Below, piece after piece: positions 1-7,816 of a stretch of DNA of 64,000 bases. The DNA comes from Aggregatilinea lenta. GTDB taxonomy: Bacteria; Chloroflexota; Anaerolineae; Aggregatilineales; Aggregatilineaceae. Location of the stretch: contig NZ_BFCB01000002.1 of NCBI RefSeq assembly GCF_003569045.1, positions 620,001 through 684,000 on the forward strand. Direction: 5' to 3'. The notes below the pieces were generated by a model. That model ran no database searches. It saw only the letters and a list, made by a program, of their open reading frames with translations, and was not told the origin of the DNA. The stretch's first letter is position 1, and the number at the start of each line of letters is the position of its first letter. A program made the translations under genes and the position numbers.

Positions 1-36
1 TTGCCCCCGTGCGCATGGGCAGCGGTTCGCGGACGC

Positions 37-45
37 TGTTATAGT
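37..45 (+). promoter_or_regulatory. possible extended -10 promoter for the cytochrome gene
   Basis: TG-T-TATAGT reads as an extended -10 element about 105 bp upstream of the chosen start of the cytochrome lipoprotein gene. No convincing -35 hexamer lies 17 bp upstream, so this is a weak call from sequence alone. The remaining bases between it and the gene show no other signal. Confidence 0.3.
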
Positions 46-149
46 CTACTTTGTTACACCCTTCACATCACGCCATCAAGGAGAGTACGTGGAAGCGGCT
101 CCCCGCGCGAGCCGCCATATCGAGAACACGAGCAGAAAGGAAACCCATC

Positions 150-806
150 ATGAAACGACATTGGACGATTATCCTGTTAACGATGTTGGCCGTGCTCAGC
201 CTGGCGCTGGCCGCCTGTGGCGGCGATGACGACGATGGAGATAACGACAACGAAGTCGCGCCAATCGTCACCGAAGTACAGGGTGAGCTAGAGGATCTGG
301 CGACGGAAGCTGCCACCGCCGTCGACGAGACGGGTGACATGCTCGAAGGCGCAGCGACCGAAGCTTCGGACGCGCTGGAGGCCGCTGCTACCGAAGCCTC
401 AGGTGAAATCGAAGCGATGGCGACTGAGGCCGCCGGTGCGATGGACGAGGCTCAGGGCGAGCTTGAAGAGGCCGGGACCGAAGTCGCGCAGGCCGTCAGC
501 GAGGACGATATTGCGAACGCCGACGCCGCGCACGGCGACGAGCTGTTCCAGGCCAGCTGCGCGAGCTGCCATGCCATCGACTCCGACGAGGTGATCGTCG
601 GGCCGTCGCTGCAGAACATCGCCAACGAGGCGGGCGAGATGGAAGAAGGCATGGATGCCGTGGCGTACCTGCACGAATCGTTGGTGGATCCCGGCGCGTT
701 CGTAGTCGAGGGTTACGAGAACATCATGCCCAGCTTCGACGACTGGCCGGAAAGCGACATCAACGACACGATTGCGTTCCTGATGACGCTGGACGGCGGA
801 TCGTAG
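150..806 (+). CDS. c-type cytochrome lipoprotein with a hendecad-repeat stalk
   Basis: Secreted, membrane-anchored monohaem cytochrome c, 218 aa; probably an electron carrier on the outer face of the cytoplasmic membrane. The ATG at 150 is preferred over an upstream in-frame ATG at 51 because AGAAAGGA lies just ahead and it opens directly into a signal peptide ending in lipobox LAAC (Cys23). Residues about 45-116 form an Ala/Glu-rich helical stalk of 11- and 18-residue repeats (LEGAATEASDA, LEAAATEASGE and relatives). The haem motif CASCH is at 137-141 and Met193 (ENIMPSF) is the likely distal ligand. The family and haem binding are clear; the redox partner is unknown, since the neighbours are not respiratory genes. 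A strong terminator follows, so the gene is probably monocistronic. Confidence 0.9.
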   Translation: MKRHWTIILLTMLAVLSLALAACGGDDDDGDNDNEVAPIVTEVQGELEDLATEAATAVDETGDMLEGAATEASDALEAAATEASGEIEAMATEAAGAMDEAQGELEEAGTEVAQAVSEDDIANADAAHGDELFQASCASCHAIDSDEVIVGPSLQNIANEAGEMEEGMDAVAYLHESLVDPGAFVVEGYENIMPSFDDWPESDINDTIAFLMTLDGGS

Positions 807-840
807 TCGGCGCCCGAACAGACTGCACGTTAACCGTGTC

Positions 841-874
841 GCCGGGGTCTGCCACACACAGCCCCGGCTTTTTT
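841..874 (+). terminator. Rho-independent terminator after the cytochrome gene
   Basis: GCCGGGG (841-847) pairs perfectly with CCCCGGC (862-868) and is followed by six T residues (869-874), 34 bp after the cytochrome stop codon. Confidence 0.85.
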
Positions 875-920
875 ACGCCTACGGGCCACTCGCGCGCCGC
901 CCTCCTGTGAAACGTTCCAA

Positions 921-949
921 TTGGCAAAACGCACGCCGCCTGCTATGCT
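921..949 (+). promoter_or_regulatory. sigma70-type promoter for glgP
   Basis: TTGGCA (921-926), a 17 bp spacer and TATGCT (944-949), with TGC directly before the -10 giving an extended -10 context. It lies about 90 bp upstream of the phosphorylase start and just after the previous gene's terminator. This is one of the best promoter matches in the window. Confidence 0.7.
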
Positions 950-1038
950 AAACACGCATTTTCCGACCCCTGGAACCGTTTCCTAATGCCGCGCGCGCGG
1001 CACCTCAGGGGCCGCCTGTATTCACAGGAGAGCTTAAC

Positions 1039-3621
1039 ATGATCAAACCCGTAGCGACGGTAGATGTCTCGCCGAATCTACCCCCGAGTCTTGAGCGTCT
1101 CCGCGAGCTAGCCTATAACCTGCACTGGTCCTGGGATCACGAAGCGATGGCCTTGCTCCGCCGCCTGGACCGTGACCTGTGGGAAGAGACCGAACATAAC
1201 CCTGTGTGGCAGCTTGGCCTGATCGGCCAGGAGGCCCTTGAAGCCGCCGCCCACGACGAAGCGTTCATGGCCCACCTCGACCGGGTATGCAGCCGCTTCG
1301 ACGCCTACATGAGCAATGAAGCTCGGACGTGGTACCGCCGCCAGTATGGTGAGTTCGACCAGCCATACATCGCCTACTTCTCGATGGAATATGGCCTGAC
1401 CGAGTGCCTGCGCAACTATTCCGGCGGACTGGGCGTGCTCTCCGGCGACCATCTGAAAAGCGCCTCGGACCTGGGCCTGCCGCTGGTCGGCATCGGCCTG
1501 CTGTACGAAGAGGGCTACTTTCACCAGTACCTCAACGCGGACGGTTACCAGCAGCAGTCATATCCGATCAACGACTACTCGAACCTGCCGGTGCAGCAGG
1601 TCCACAACGCCGACGGCACGCCGCTGATCGTGGAAGTGCCGATCGCCGAGGTCATGGCGAAAGTCTGCGTGTGGAAGGTCCAGGTCGGGCGCGTGCCGCT
1701 TTACCTGCTGGACACCAACCATACCGACAACCCCGACGACGTCCGCGACCTGACCGACCGGCTGTACGGCGGCGACAAGCGCACCCGCATCCGCCAGGAG
1801 ATCCTGCTCGGCATCGGCGGGATGCGCCTGCTCGAAGCGCTGAACATCCGCCCGATGGTCTGCCACATGAACGAGGGCCACAGCGCCTTTCTCGCGCTGG
1901 AACGCGTGCGCGTCATGATGCAGGAAAACCCCGGTCTGGACTTCTGGGAAGCAGCGGACATCTGCGCGGCGGGCAACCTGTTCACCACGCATACGCCCGT
2001 GCCCGCCGGGCTGGAGCGCTTCGGCTACGACCTGATCGACGAGCACTTCCCGTATTTGTGGGAGGCGCTCGGCCTGACGCGTGAGGAATTCCACGACTTG
2101 GGCCGCGAGAACATGGGCGGCTTCGACCTGTTCAGCATGCCCGTGCTGGCGCTCAAGCTGTGTCACGCCACCAACGCGGTCAGCCAGCTTCATGGCGCGG
2201 TCAGCCGCACGATGTGGCAGTGGGTCTACCCCGAAGTACCGGAGCACGAGATCCCGCTGGGCGCGATCACCAACGGCATCCACATCGAAAGCTGGCTCAG
2301 CGGCGAGATGACCGGCCTCTATGACCGCTATCTCGACCCGGCCTGGCGCGACGAGCCGGACAACGCGGCGATCTGGGCCGACGTGGAGCGCATCCCCGAC
2401 GCGGAGCTGTGGCGCACCCACGAGCGGCGGCGCGAGCGCCTCGTCTCATTGGCGCGGCGCAAGCTGCGCGCGCAGCTTCAGGCGCGCGCAGCAACCCAGG
2501 CCGAGATCGAAGGCGCGCGAGAGGTGCTCAACCCCGACGCGCTGACCATCGGCTTCGCGCGGCGCTTCGCCACCTACAAGCGCGCGACGCTCATCCTGCG
2601 CGACAAGGAACGCCTCGCCAGGCTGGTCAACGATCCGGACCGCCCGGTGCAGTTCATCTTCGCTGGCAAGGCCCACCCGCACGATCATCCCGGCAAGGAG
2701 CTGATCAAGGAGATCGTGAAGACGGCGGAGCTGCCGGAATTCCGGCACAGCATGGTCTTCCTCGAAAACTACGATATGTCCGTCGCGCGCTATATGACCC
2801 AGGGCGTCGACGTGTGGCTGAACACCCCGCGCCGCCCGAAGGAAGCCAGCGGCACCAGCGGCATGAAGGTCATCTACAACGGCGGCCTGAACGCCAGCAT
2901 CCTCGACGGCTGGTGGGCGGAAGCCTACGATCCGTCGCTGGGCTGGGCCATCGGCAGCGGCGAGGAATACGATCAGGAAGAATGGGATCTGCAGGACTAC
3001 ATCGAGGCGCAGGCGCTGTATAACCTGCTCGAAGACGACCTGATCCCGTCCTTCTACACGCGTGGGCGCGACGGCCTGCCCCGTGACTGGATTGGGCGCG
3101 TGAAGTCCAGCGTGAAGAAGCTCGCGCCGTTCTTCAACACGTACCGCATGGTGCGCGAGTACACCGAAGAGTACTATATGCCCTCGCACGCGCGCTTCCA
3201 GGCGCTCGTCCAGCCGGACATCGCGCGCGGCAAAGCCTTCGCCGACTGGCAGAACACGGTGCGTGCGCAGTGGGCCAAGGTCGCCATCGTGAACGTCGAG
3301 GTCAAGCCGGAGCAGATCAAGGTCAACGAAGACCTTAACGTGCAGGCATGGGTCAACCTGGGCGCCCTGAAACCGGAAGACGTCGAAGTGCAGGTCTACT
3401 ATGGCCCGCTCGACAGCCGGGGCCAGATCGTCGCCGGGGAAGCGCTCGACATGCAGTACTGCGGCCCGGACGGCAACGGGCGCAAGAACGTGCACGAGTT
3501 CTCGACCTCCCTGGCCTATGCGAACACCGGGCGGCGCGGCCTGTCGGTGCGCGTCCTGCCCCACCACGAGGACCTGGCCGACCCGATTCACACCGGCCTG
3601 ATCACGTGGGCGAACAAGTAA
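1039..3621 (+). CDS. glgP: alpha-glucan phosphorylase (GT35)
   Basis: Cytoplasmic, PLP-dependent phosphorolysis of glycogen or maltodextrin to glucose-1-phosphate; 860 aa, the long bacterial GlgP form. The N-terminus (YNLHWSWDHEA, residues about 28-38) is the DUF3417 domain that precedes the catalytic core in this subfamily. The PLP lysine is Lys610 in the family signature EASGTSGMK. The last ~100 residues (VNVEVKPEQIKVNEDLNV onward) form the C-terminal beta domain usual for the subfamily. The start is preceded by ACAGGAG. The gene has its own promoter and terminator, so it is probably transcribed alone, far from the rest of the glycogen genes at 48-58 kb. Maltodextrin specificity cannot be separated from glycogen specificity by eye. 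Confidence 0.95.
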   Translation: MIKPVATVDVSPNLPPSLERLRELAYNLHWSWDHEAMALLRRLDRDLWEETEHNPVWQLGLIGQEALEAAAHDEAFMAHLDRVCSRFDAYMSNEARTWYRRQYGEFDQPYIAYFSMEYGLTECLRNYSGGLGVLSGDHLKSASDLGLPLVGIGLLYEEGYFHQYLNADGYQQQSYPINDYSNLPVQQVHNADGTPLIVEVPIAEVMAKVCVWKVQVGRVPLYLLDTNHTDNPDDVRDLTDRLYGGDKRTRIRQEILLGIGGMRLLEALNIRPMVCHMNEGHSAFLALERVRVMMQENPGLDFWEAADICAAGNLFTTHTPVPAGLERFGYDLIDEHFPYLWEALGLTREEFHDLGRENMGGFDLFSMPVLALKLCHATNAVSQLHGAVSRTMWQWVYPEVPEHEIPLGAITNGIHIESWLSGEMTGLYDRYLDPAWRDEPDNAAIWADVERIPDAELWRTHERRRERLVSLARRKLRAQLQARAATQAEIEGAREVLNPDALTIGFARRFATYKRATLILRDKERLARLVNDPDRPVQFIFAGKAHPHDHPGKELIKEIVKTAELPEFRHSMVFLENYDMSVARYMTQGVDVWLNTPRRPKEASGTSGMKVIYNGGLNASILDGWWAEAYDPSLGWAIGSGEEYDQEEWDLQDYIEAQALYNLLEDDLIPSFYTRGRDGLPRDWIGRVKSSVKKLAPFFNTYRMVREYTEEYYMPSHARFQALVQPDIARGKAFADWQNTVRAQWAKVAIVNVEVKPEQIKVNEDLNVQAWVNLGALKPEDVEVQVYYGPLDSRGQIVAGEALDMQYCGPDGNGRKNVHEFSTSLAYANTGRRGLSVRVLPHHEDLADPIHTGLITWANK

Positions 3622-3655
3622 CCAGGACGCCGGCTTACAGCGGACTGCCATCTTA

Positions 3656-3702
3656 CCCGCGCTGCTCGACTCATTCGACCGGGCAGTGCGGGTTTTTGTT
3701 TT
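3656..3702 (+). terminator. Rho-independent terminator after glgP
   Basis: CCCGCGCTGC (3656-3665) pairs with GCAGTGCGGG (3683-3692), ten pairs including one G-U, followed by TTTTTGTTTT. It lies 35 bp after the glgP stop codon. Confidence 0.8.
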
Positions 3703-3883
3703 CCGCTTACTCCTGCCTGAGCTGGCTGACGGCCCGGTGCGGCAGTGTGATATTTTTCGTTTCGGATCGAGGGACGTCAGGAGCGCCAGATGGCCTGAAA
3801 TCGCCGCAAACGTTGCGACCCGCCACCGAATCGCTTAATATTTTGGTCTTGAAGCATCGATCCAACGCAAAGGAACAAGCTGG

Positions 3884-5110
3884 ATGACCGACGCATCAAA
3901 CGGACCGACCGCTACCCCGCCCGAAACGATCCGCATGTACGGCGCAGCCTGGTGCCCGGACTGCCGCCGCGCCAAGACATTCTTTGGCGAGCAGCGCATC
4001 CATTACGAGTACATCGACATTGAGCAGCACCCCGAAGCCATCACCGATGTGGAACGCATCAACAACGGCATGCGTAGCATCCCCACGATCCTGTTCCCCG
4101 ACGGCACGATCCTGGTCGAGCCGAGCGACGACGAGTTGGCCGCCAAGCTGGAGCTGCACCTGGAAGCCAGCCAGGGCTTCTACGACATCATTATCATCGG
4201 CAGCGGCCCCGCAGGGCTGACCGCCGGGATCTACACCAGCCGCGAGGGCCTCTCGACCCTGGTGATCGAAAAGAGCGGCGTCGGTGGGCAGGTCGGGCTG
4301 ACGCGCCAGATGGACAACTTCCCCGGCTTCGACGAGGGCGTGAACGGCGCGGACCTCGCCAACCGGCTGCGGCGGCAGGCGGAGCGTTTCGGCGTCGAGA
4401 TTTTGCAGGCGCAGAAGGTCGTTGGACTGGACGACGACGGCGCGTATCGCATCGTGCGCACCGCCAACGGACGCGAATACTGCGCCAACGCGGTGCTGCT
4501 CGCCACGGGCAGCCACTACCGGCGGCTCGGCGTGCGCGGCGAATCAAAGCTGATCGGCATCAACGTGCACTTCTGCGCCACGTGCGACGCGCCGTTTTAC
4601 AAGGGCAAGTCGGTGTACGTGTTCGGCGGCGGCAACAGCGGCTTTCAGGAGTCGCTGCACATCTGCCAGTTCGCGGACCGTGTGACCATCCTCGAATATG
4701 ACGCGGAGCCCCACGCCAGCCTCGCCTTGCAGCAGAAGGTGCACGACTGCGCCGCAATCGAAATCCTCACTAACCAGGAAGTGCGCGAGCTGCTGGTCAC
4801 GCCGGACCGCAAGCTGGCGGGCGTGCGCATCGTGGACCGGCTGACGGGCGAGGAGCGCATCGATCACCCGGATGGCGTGTTCGTGCTGACCGGCATGGAG
4901 CCGAACAGCGAGCCGTTCAAGGATCGCGTGGAAACGAACCAGTGGGGCTTCATCGTGACGGACGAGACGCTGGAGACGAGCATGGAAGGCGTCTTTGCGG
5001 CGGGCGATGTGCGCGCGGGCAGCACCAAACAGGCGGCCTCGGCGGCAGGCGAAGGCGCGACCGCCGCGTTGATGATGCGCCAGTATCTCGCGCAATTGGT
5101 GAAGGTCTAA
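3884..5110 (+). CDS. glutaredoxin-thioredoxin reductase fusion
   Basis: FAD/NADPH thiol-disulfide reductase of 408 aa with its own glutaredoxin-type donor domain. Residues about 15-90 are a glutaredoxin/mycoredoxin-like thioredoxin fold with active site WCPDC (Cys24, Cys27). Residues about 95-405 are a low-molecular-weight thioredoxin reductase: FAD motif IIIGSGPAGLTAGIY, redox disulfide CATC (Cys231, Cys234), NADPH motif GGGNSG and the C-terminal FAD motif GVFAAGDVR. Both redox centres are intact, so internal electron transfer NADPH-FAD-CATC-CPDC is inferred. The ATG at 3884 follows AAAGGAAC. It could serve peroxidases or ribonucleotide reductase elsewhere; no substrate gene is adjacent. Confidence 0.9.
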   Translation: MTDASNGPTATPPETIRMYGAAWCPDCRRAKTFFGEQRIHYEYIDIEQHPEAITDVERINNGMRSIPTILFPDGTILVEPSDDELAAKLELHLEASQGFYDIIIIGSGPAGLTAGIYTSREGLSTLVIEKSGVGGQVGLTRQMDNFPGFDEGVNGADLANRLRRQAERFGVEILQAQKVVGLDDDGAYRIVRTANGREYCANAVLLATGSHYRRLGVRGESKLIGINVHFCATCDAPFYKGKSVYVFGGGNSGFQESLHICQFADRVTILEYDAEPHASLALQQKVHDCAAIEILTNQEVRELLVTPDRKLAGVRIVDRLTGEERIDHPDGVFVLTGMEPNSEPFKDRVETNQWGFIVTDETLETSMEGVFAAGDVRAGSTKQAASAAGEGATAALMMRQYLAQLVKV

Positions 5111-5163
5111 GCGGCTGGCAATCTGGCAAAAAGGCGGCGTTGAAGCTCGCCGATTTTTCGTCT

Positions 5164-5210
5164 GTCTCCCCTCTCCAATCAAGTTGGAGGCGGCTGGTGG
5201 TGAGGTCTGC
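5164..5210. repeat. CTCTCCAA-palindrome intergenic repeat, degenerate copy
   Basis: A dispersed element with core CTCCAA-TCAAG-TTGGAG followed by a GC tract and TGAGGTCTGC. Other copies lie near 11921, 14611, 26680 and 59196. This copy sits between two convergent genes, where the hairpin could act as a bidirectional terminator; that role is inferred. Confidence 0.7.
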
Positions 5211-5248
5211 TTTTTCCCCTCACTACCCCCCGCGACTCCGTATTTCCC

Positions 5249-5827
5249 TCAAATCGTCAGCATATCGTGCGTCAGGTGCGGGATGTAGTTGACGCCGCGC
5301 AGATCCCACAGCCCTTCCTGCCACGTCAGGTAGTGCATGGCCGTGTGGTGCATCCACACATGCATGTGATGGCAGCGCAGCAGCATGCGCACGATGGTCG
5401 CGGCGATGCCCGTCTCGCACACGACGACCACGGTGTTAATCGACGAGGGATTTTCGAGCAGGCGGTTCACAACGCGCCGGGTCTGTTCGGCAAAGCGCTG
5501 GTAGTAGTTGTCGTGCGGCAGAATGTAGTAGTGCGGTCCGATGTCGGCGGGATGCACCAGGCGCGGCAGCTCCATCAGCAGGTGCCGGTCGGTGTCGCGC
5601 AGGTCGTCGTCCACGCTGACCGGCATGGAGACGTAGCGGTTAAGAATCGATGTCGTCTCGCGCGTGCAGCGCGCCGGACTACTTACGAGGGATGTAATTC
5701 CCGGCTCGTAGGCCCGCAGCCATTGTCCCAGCAGCTCCGCCTGCTTCTTGCCCAGTTCGGACAGGCCGTTGTCTTCCCCCTGGCTGCTGTTCTGCGATTG
5801 CCCATTACGGACTAGAATTAAACGCAT
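5249..5827 (-). CDS. histidine-phosphatase-fold protein lacking catalytic histidines
   Basis: 192 aa, phosphoglycerate mutase-like (histidine phosphatase) fold. The start at 5827 is chosen because MRLILVR is the usual family N-terminus and GAGG lies 8 nt ahead; a longer start at 5869 is possible. The family signature RHG near the N-terminus reads RNG here (LVRNGQSQN, Asn8; codon AAT), and the second catalytic histidine, normally in a SHGG-like motif, reads VVVCETG. The fold-defining segments SSPARCTRETT and the C-terminal strands remain. Loss of both histidines predicts no phosphatase or mutase activity by the usual phospho-histidine route; a binding or regulatory role is inferred. The reading frame is intact and shows no sign of decay. 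Confidence 0.8.
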   Translation of the reverse strand: MRLILVRNGQSQNSSQGEDNGLSELGKKQAELLGQWLRAYEPGITSLVSSPARCTRETTSILNRYVSMPVSVDDDLRDTDRHLLMELPRLVHPADIGPHYYILPHDNYYQRFAEQTRRVVNRLLENPSSINTVVVVCETGIAATIVRMLLRCHHMHVWMHHTAMHYLTWQEGLWDLRGVNYIPHLTHDMLTI

Positions 5828-5895
5828 ACGATCCTCACTTTTTGCTGGGTAGCCATTAGCGATGCCCACAAAAGTGATATTTTGGGTGTCACAAA

Positions 5896-5901
5896 ATTAT
5901 A
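5896..5901 (-). promoter_or_regulatory. possible -10 element for the phosphatase-like gene
   Basis: TATAAT on the minus strand in a locally AT-rich patch about 70 bp upstream of the start at 5827. No clear -35 element lies at the expected distance. Confidence 0.35.
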
Positions 5902-6369
5902 CTTTCGGCAAGCTCGGTGGCAGGCATTTATACCGCACGATCCGGTCCTGGAGCCACATGCAAACGTTACCAAAACGCGCGACAGGATGATCGGGGTATG
6001 GCAGCGTCGCCGCCTACCGCCCGATCGACCCCCGCTCCCACCCCGCAGCAGGGTCCGGTGCAGCGCCCGTCGAACAGGCTCCAAACGCTCCCCGGCCACG
6101 CTCAGAGTGGGTTCATGAGCGCGCCGGAATGCTGCGCACCATGATACCCCAACCGCCCTCGCCAGAGGTAACCGGAGCGGCGTGCCCGGTGTTTGGCCCC
6201 GTCCGCGAATTATAGGAGAGGGCGCACAATCGGGCAACGCGCGCCGCGAGATTGGCCCCTGTCAGCCAAATGTCAGGCGAATGGCCTGCGCGGGTCCTGC
6301 ACAAAACTGCGTTTCGTCGCATAATGGAGACGATTGCGGATGACACACGACCTGGCAAGGGGGATGTCT
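5902..6369. other. intergenic stretch without a recognisable gene
   Basis: About 470 bp between divergent genes. Open frames exist on both strands but their translations are Arg/Pro-rich, lack a ribosome binding site and match no family I recognise. No structured RNA or repeat was seen. It must hold the promoter of the membrane protein gene at 6370. Confidence 0.5.
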
Positions 6370-7215
6370 ATGATTGCACGACTGTATAACAGTTGGGCGC
6401 TGGTCAAGGCCAGCGCGGCGGTTTTGCGCTCCGACAAGGAACTGATTCTCTTCCCGCTGGTGTCGCTCATCGCCAGCGTGATCATCACGATCACCTTCGC
6501 GGTGCCGATGGCGCTGGCGGGCCTGTTCGACGAGGCCAGCACCGGCGGCGATTTCGGCCCGGCGGGCATCGTGATCGGCTTCCTGTTCTATTTCGTGATG
6601 TACACCGTGGTGATCTTCACCAACACGGCCCTGGTCGGCGCGTCCTTGATCCGGCTGCGCGGCGGTGACCCCACCTTGCGCGACGGGTACGACATCGCCA
6701 TGTCGCACCTGTCCCAGATCCTCGGCTACGCAGCGATCTCGGCGACGGTCGGCGTCATCCTGCGCGCCATCAGCGAGCGCGGGGGGATCGTGGGCCGGAT
6801 CGTGGCGTCGCTGGTCGGCTTTGGCTGGAATCTGGCGACCTTTCTGGTCGTGCCGATCCTGGTTGTGGAGGATATCGGCCCGGTGGAGGCCATCAAGCGC
6901 AGCAGCAGTCTGCTCAAGCGCACCTGGGGCGAGCAGATCGCGGGGAACTTCAGCATCGGGCTGATCTTCGGGTTGCTCGGCCTTGCGATCATTGTGGTAA
7001 CTGCTCCCCTGATCGCGGCGGCAGCCTCGGCGGGCGCGGCCTTCGCCGTCGTGATGCTGGTCGGGCTGCTGGTAGTGGTCCTGGTCGGGCTGGGACTGGT
7101 CAGCTCCGCCCTGAACGGCATTTACGTCGCGGCGCTGTACCGCTACGCGGTCGAGGGCGAGGTCAGCGAGCAGTTCGGCTCGGAACTGATCGTGACGGCC
7201 TTCCGCCCGAAGTAA
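6370..7215 (+). CDS. DUF6159-like integral membrane protein
   Basis: 281 aa cytoplasmic membrane protein with about six transmembrane segments. The N-terminal stretch SWALVKASAAVLRSDKELIL followed by FPLVS matches the pattern I associate with DUF6159; the function of that family is not established. The start at 6370 is preferred over 6334 and 6364 because AAGGGGG lies at the proper distance of about 7 nt. The second half alternates hydrophobic helices with a short conserved-looking loop (EDIGPVEAIKRSSSLLKRTWGE). Its 3' end overlaps the convergent transposase gene by about 50 bp. It is probably a single-gene unit. Confidence 0.75.
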   Translation: MIARLYNSWALVKASAAVLRSDKELILFPLVSLIASVIITITFAVPMALAGLFDEASTGGDFGPAGIVIGFLFYFVMYTVVIFTNTALVGASLIRLRGGDPTLRDGYDIAMSHLSQILGYAAISATVGVILRAISERGGIVGRIVASLVGFGWNLATFLVVPILVVEDIGPVEAIKRSSSLLKRTWGEQIAGNFSIGLIFGLLGLAIIVVTAPLIAAAASAGAAFAVVMLVGLLVVVLVGLGLVSSALNGIYVAALYRYAVEGEVSEQFGSELIVTAFRPK

Positions 7216-7816
7216 CACCCTGCTCTGCCGTACCATCCAAGAGGCTCCCGTTTGGGAGCCTCTCTTTGTGTGATGCGGGGTTTTCCCGGTCCAGCGCCCA
7301 GTGCCGCGGGTTGAGCGCGATATAAGCGCGAATGCGGCCCAGATCGTCGTCGCCCCGGATGATGTGCTCGTAATAATTACGCTGCCACACCGGAGCGCCA
7401 GGCATGAGGCGCGTGCGGTTGATTTGTTTGGACGCATTCATTTTGAAATACCCGACAACCAGGGGCAATGTCATGGTACGGCGCCGGTAGCGAGTGTTCG
7501 GTAGGGGCAATTCATGAATTGCCCCTACGGGGCGTTCGCCGTCCTCAATCATAATGATGCCATGCACATGGTTCGGCATGATGACAAACGCATCCAGGGT
7601 GATCTGCGGGTAGCGTCCTGGCAAAGACTCCCAGGTGGTCATCACAATGCACCCCAACGCGTTCAATTCCACGTCATCATCGACCACGTCACCAAATAGG
7701 CACGCGCGTCGGTGCGTGCACATCGTGACGAAATAGGCTCCGGCCTGGCTGTAATCGTAATCACGCAGCCGGATGGAGCGGCGGTTGAAGGTTTCAAAAT
7801 GAGGCTCAGGCTCCAT
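7163..7816 (-). CDS. REP-associated tyrosine transposase (RAYT, IS200-like Y1)
   Basis: 217 aa single-strand DNA transposase of the TnpREP/RAYT branch, which in other bacteria mobilises short palindromic REP/REPIN repeats. The HUH motif is NHVHG (His83, His85), preceded by the strand AYFVTMCT; the catalytic tyrosine is in QRNYYEHIIR (Tyr148 or Tyr149). Residues 97-105 (VGAIHELPL) are encoded by a perfect 28 bp palindrome of the same family as the repeats dispersed through the window, which ties the enzyme to them. The last ~45 residues run through the neighbour's terminator hairpin and 3' end and look non-family, so the stop codon may be supplied by flanking DNA. Its start overlaps the previous gene's stop by 11 bp. 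Confidence 0.9.
   Translation of the reverse strand: MEPEPHFETFNRRSIRLRDYDYSQAGAYFVTMCTHRRACLFGDVVDDDVELNALGCIVMTTWESLPGRYPQITLDAFVIMPNHVHGIIMIEDGERPVGAIHELPLPNTRYRRRTMTLPLVVGYFKMNASKQINRTRLMPGAPVWQRNYYEHIIRGDDDLGRIRAYIALNPRHWALDRENPASHKERLPNGSLLDGTAEQGVTSGGRPSRSVPSRTAR
7241..7266. terminator. hairpin terminator between convergent genes
   Basis: GAGGCTCCC (7241-7249), loop GTTT and GGGAGCCTC (7254-7262) form a perfect 9 bp stem followed by TCTTT, 25 bp after the membrane protein stop codon. The hairpin lies inside the 3' coding end of the minus-strand transposase gene. Confidence 0.75.
7501..7528. repeat. REP palindrome inside the RAYT gene
   Basis: A perfect 28 bp palindrome with arms GTAGGGGCAATTCA and its complement, the only family member in the window with no mismatch across the whole length. 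It reads in frame as VGAIHELPL in the transposase. Confidence 0.9.

Noticed and set aside
5818-6237. Possible 139-codon minus-strand gene upstream of the phosphatase-like gene
   Set aside because: Arg/Gly/Cys-rich, no ribosome binding site, no homologous pattern, and it overlaps the likely promoter of the phosphatase-like gene.
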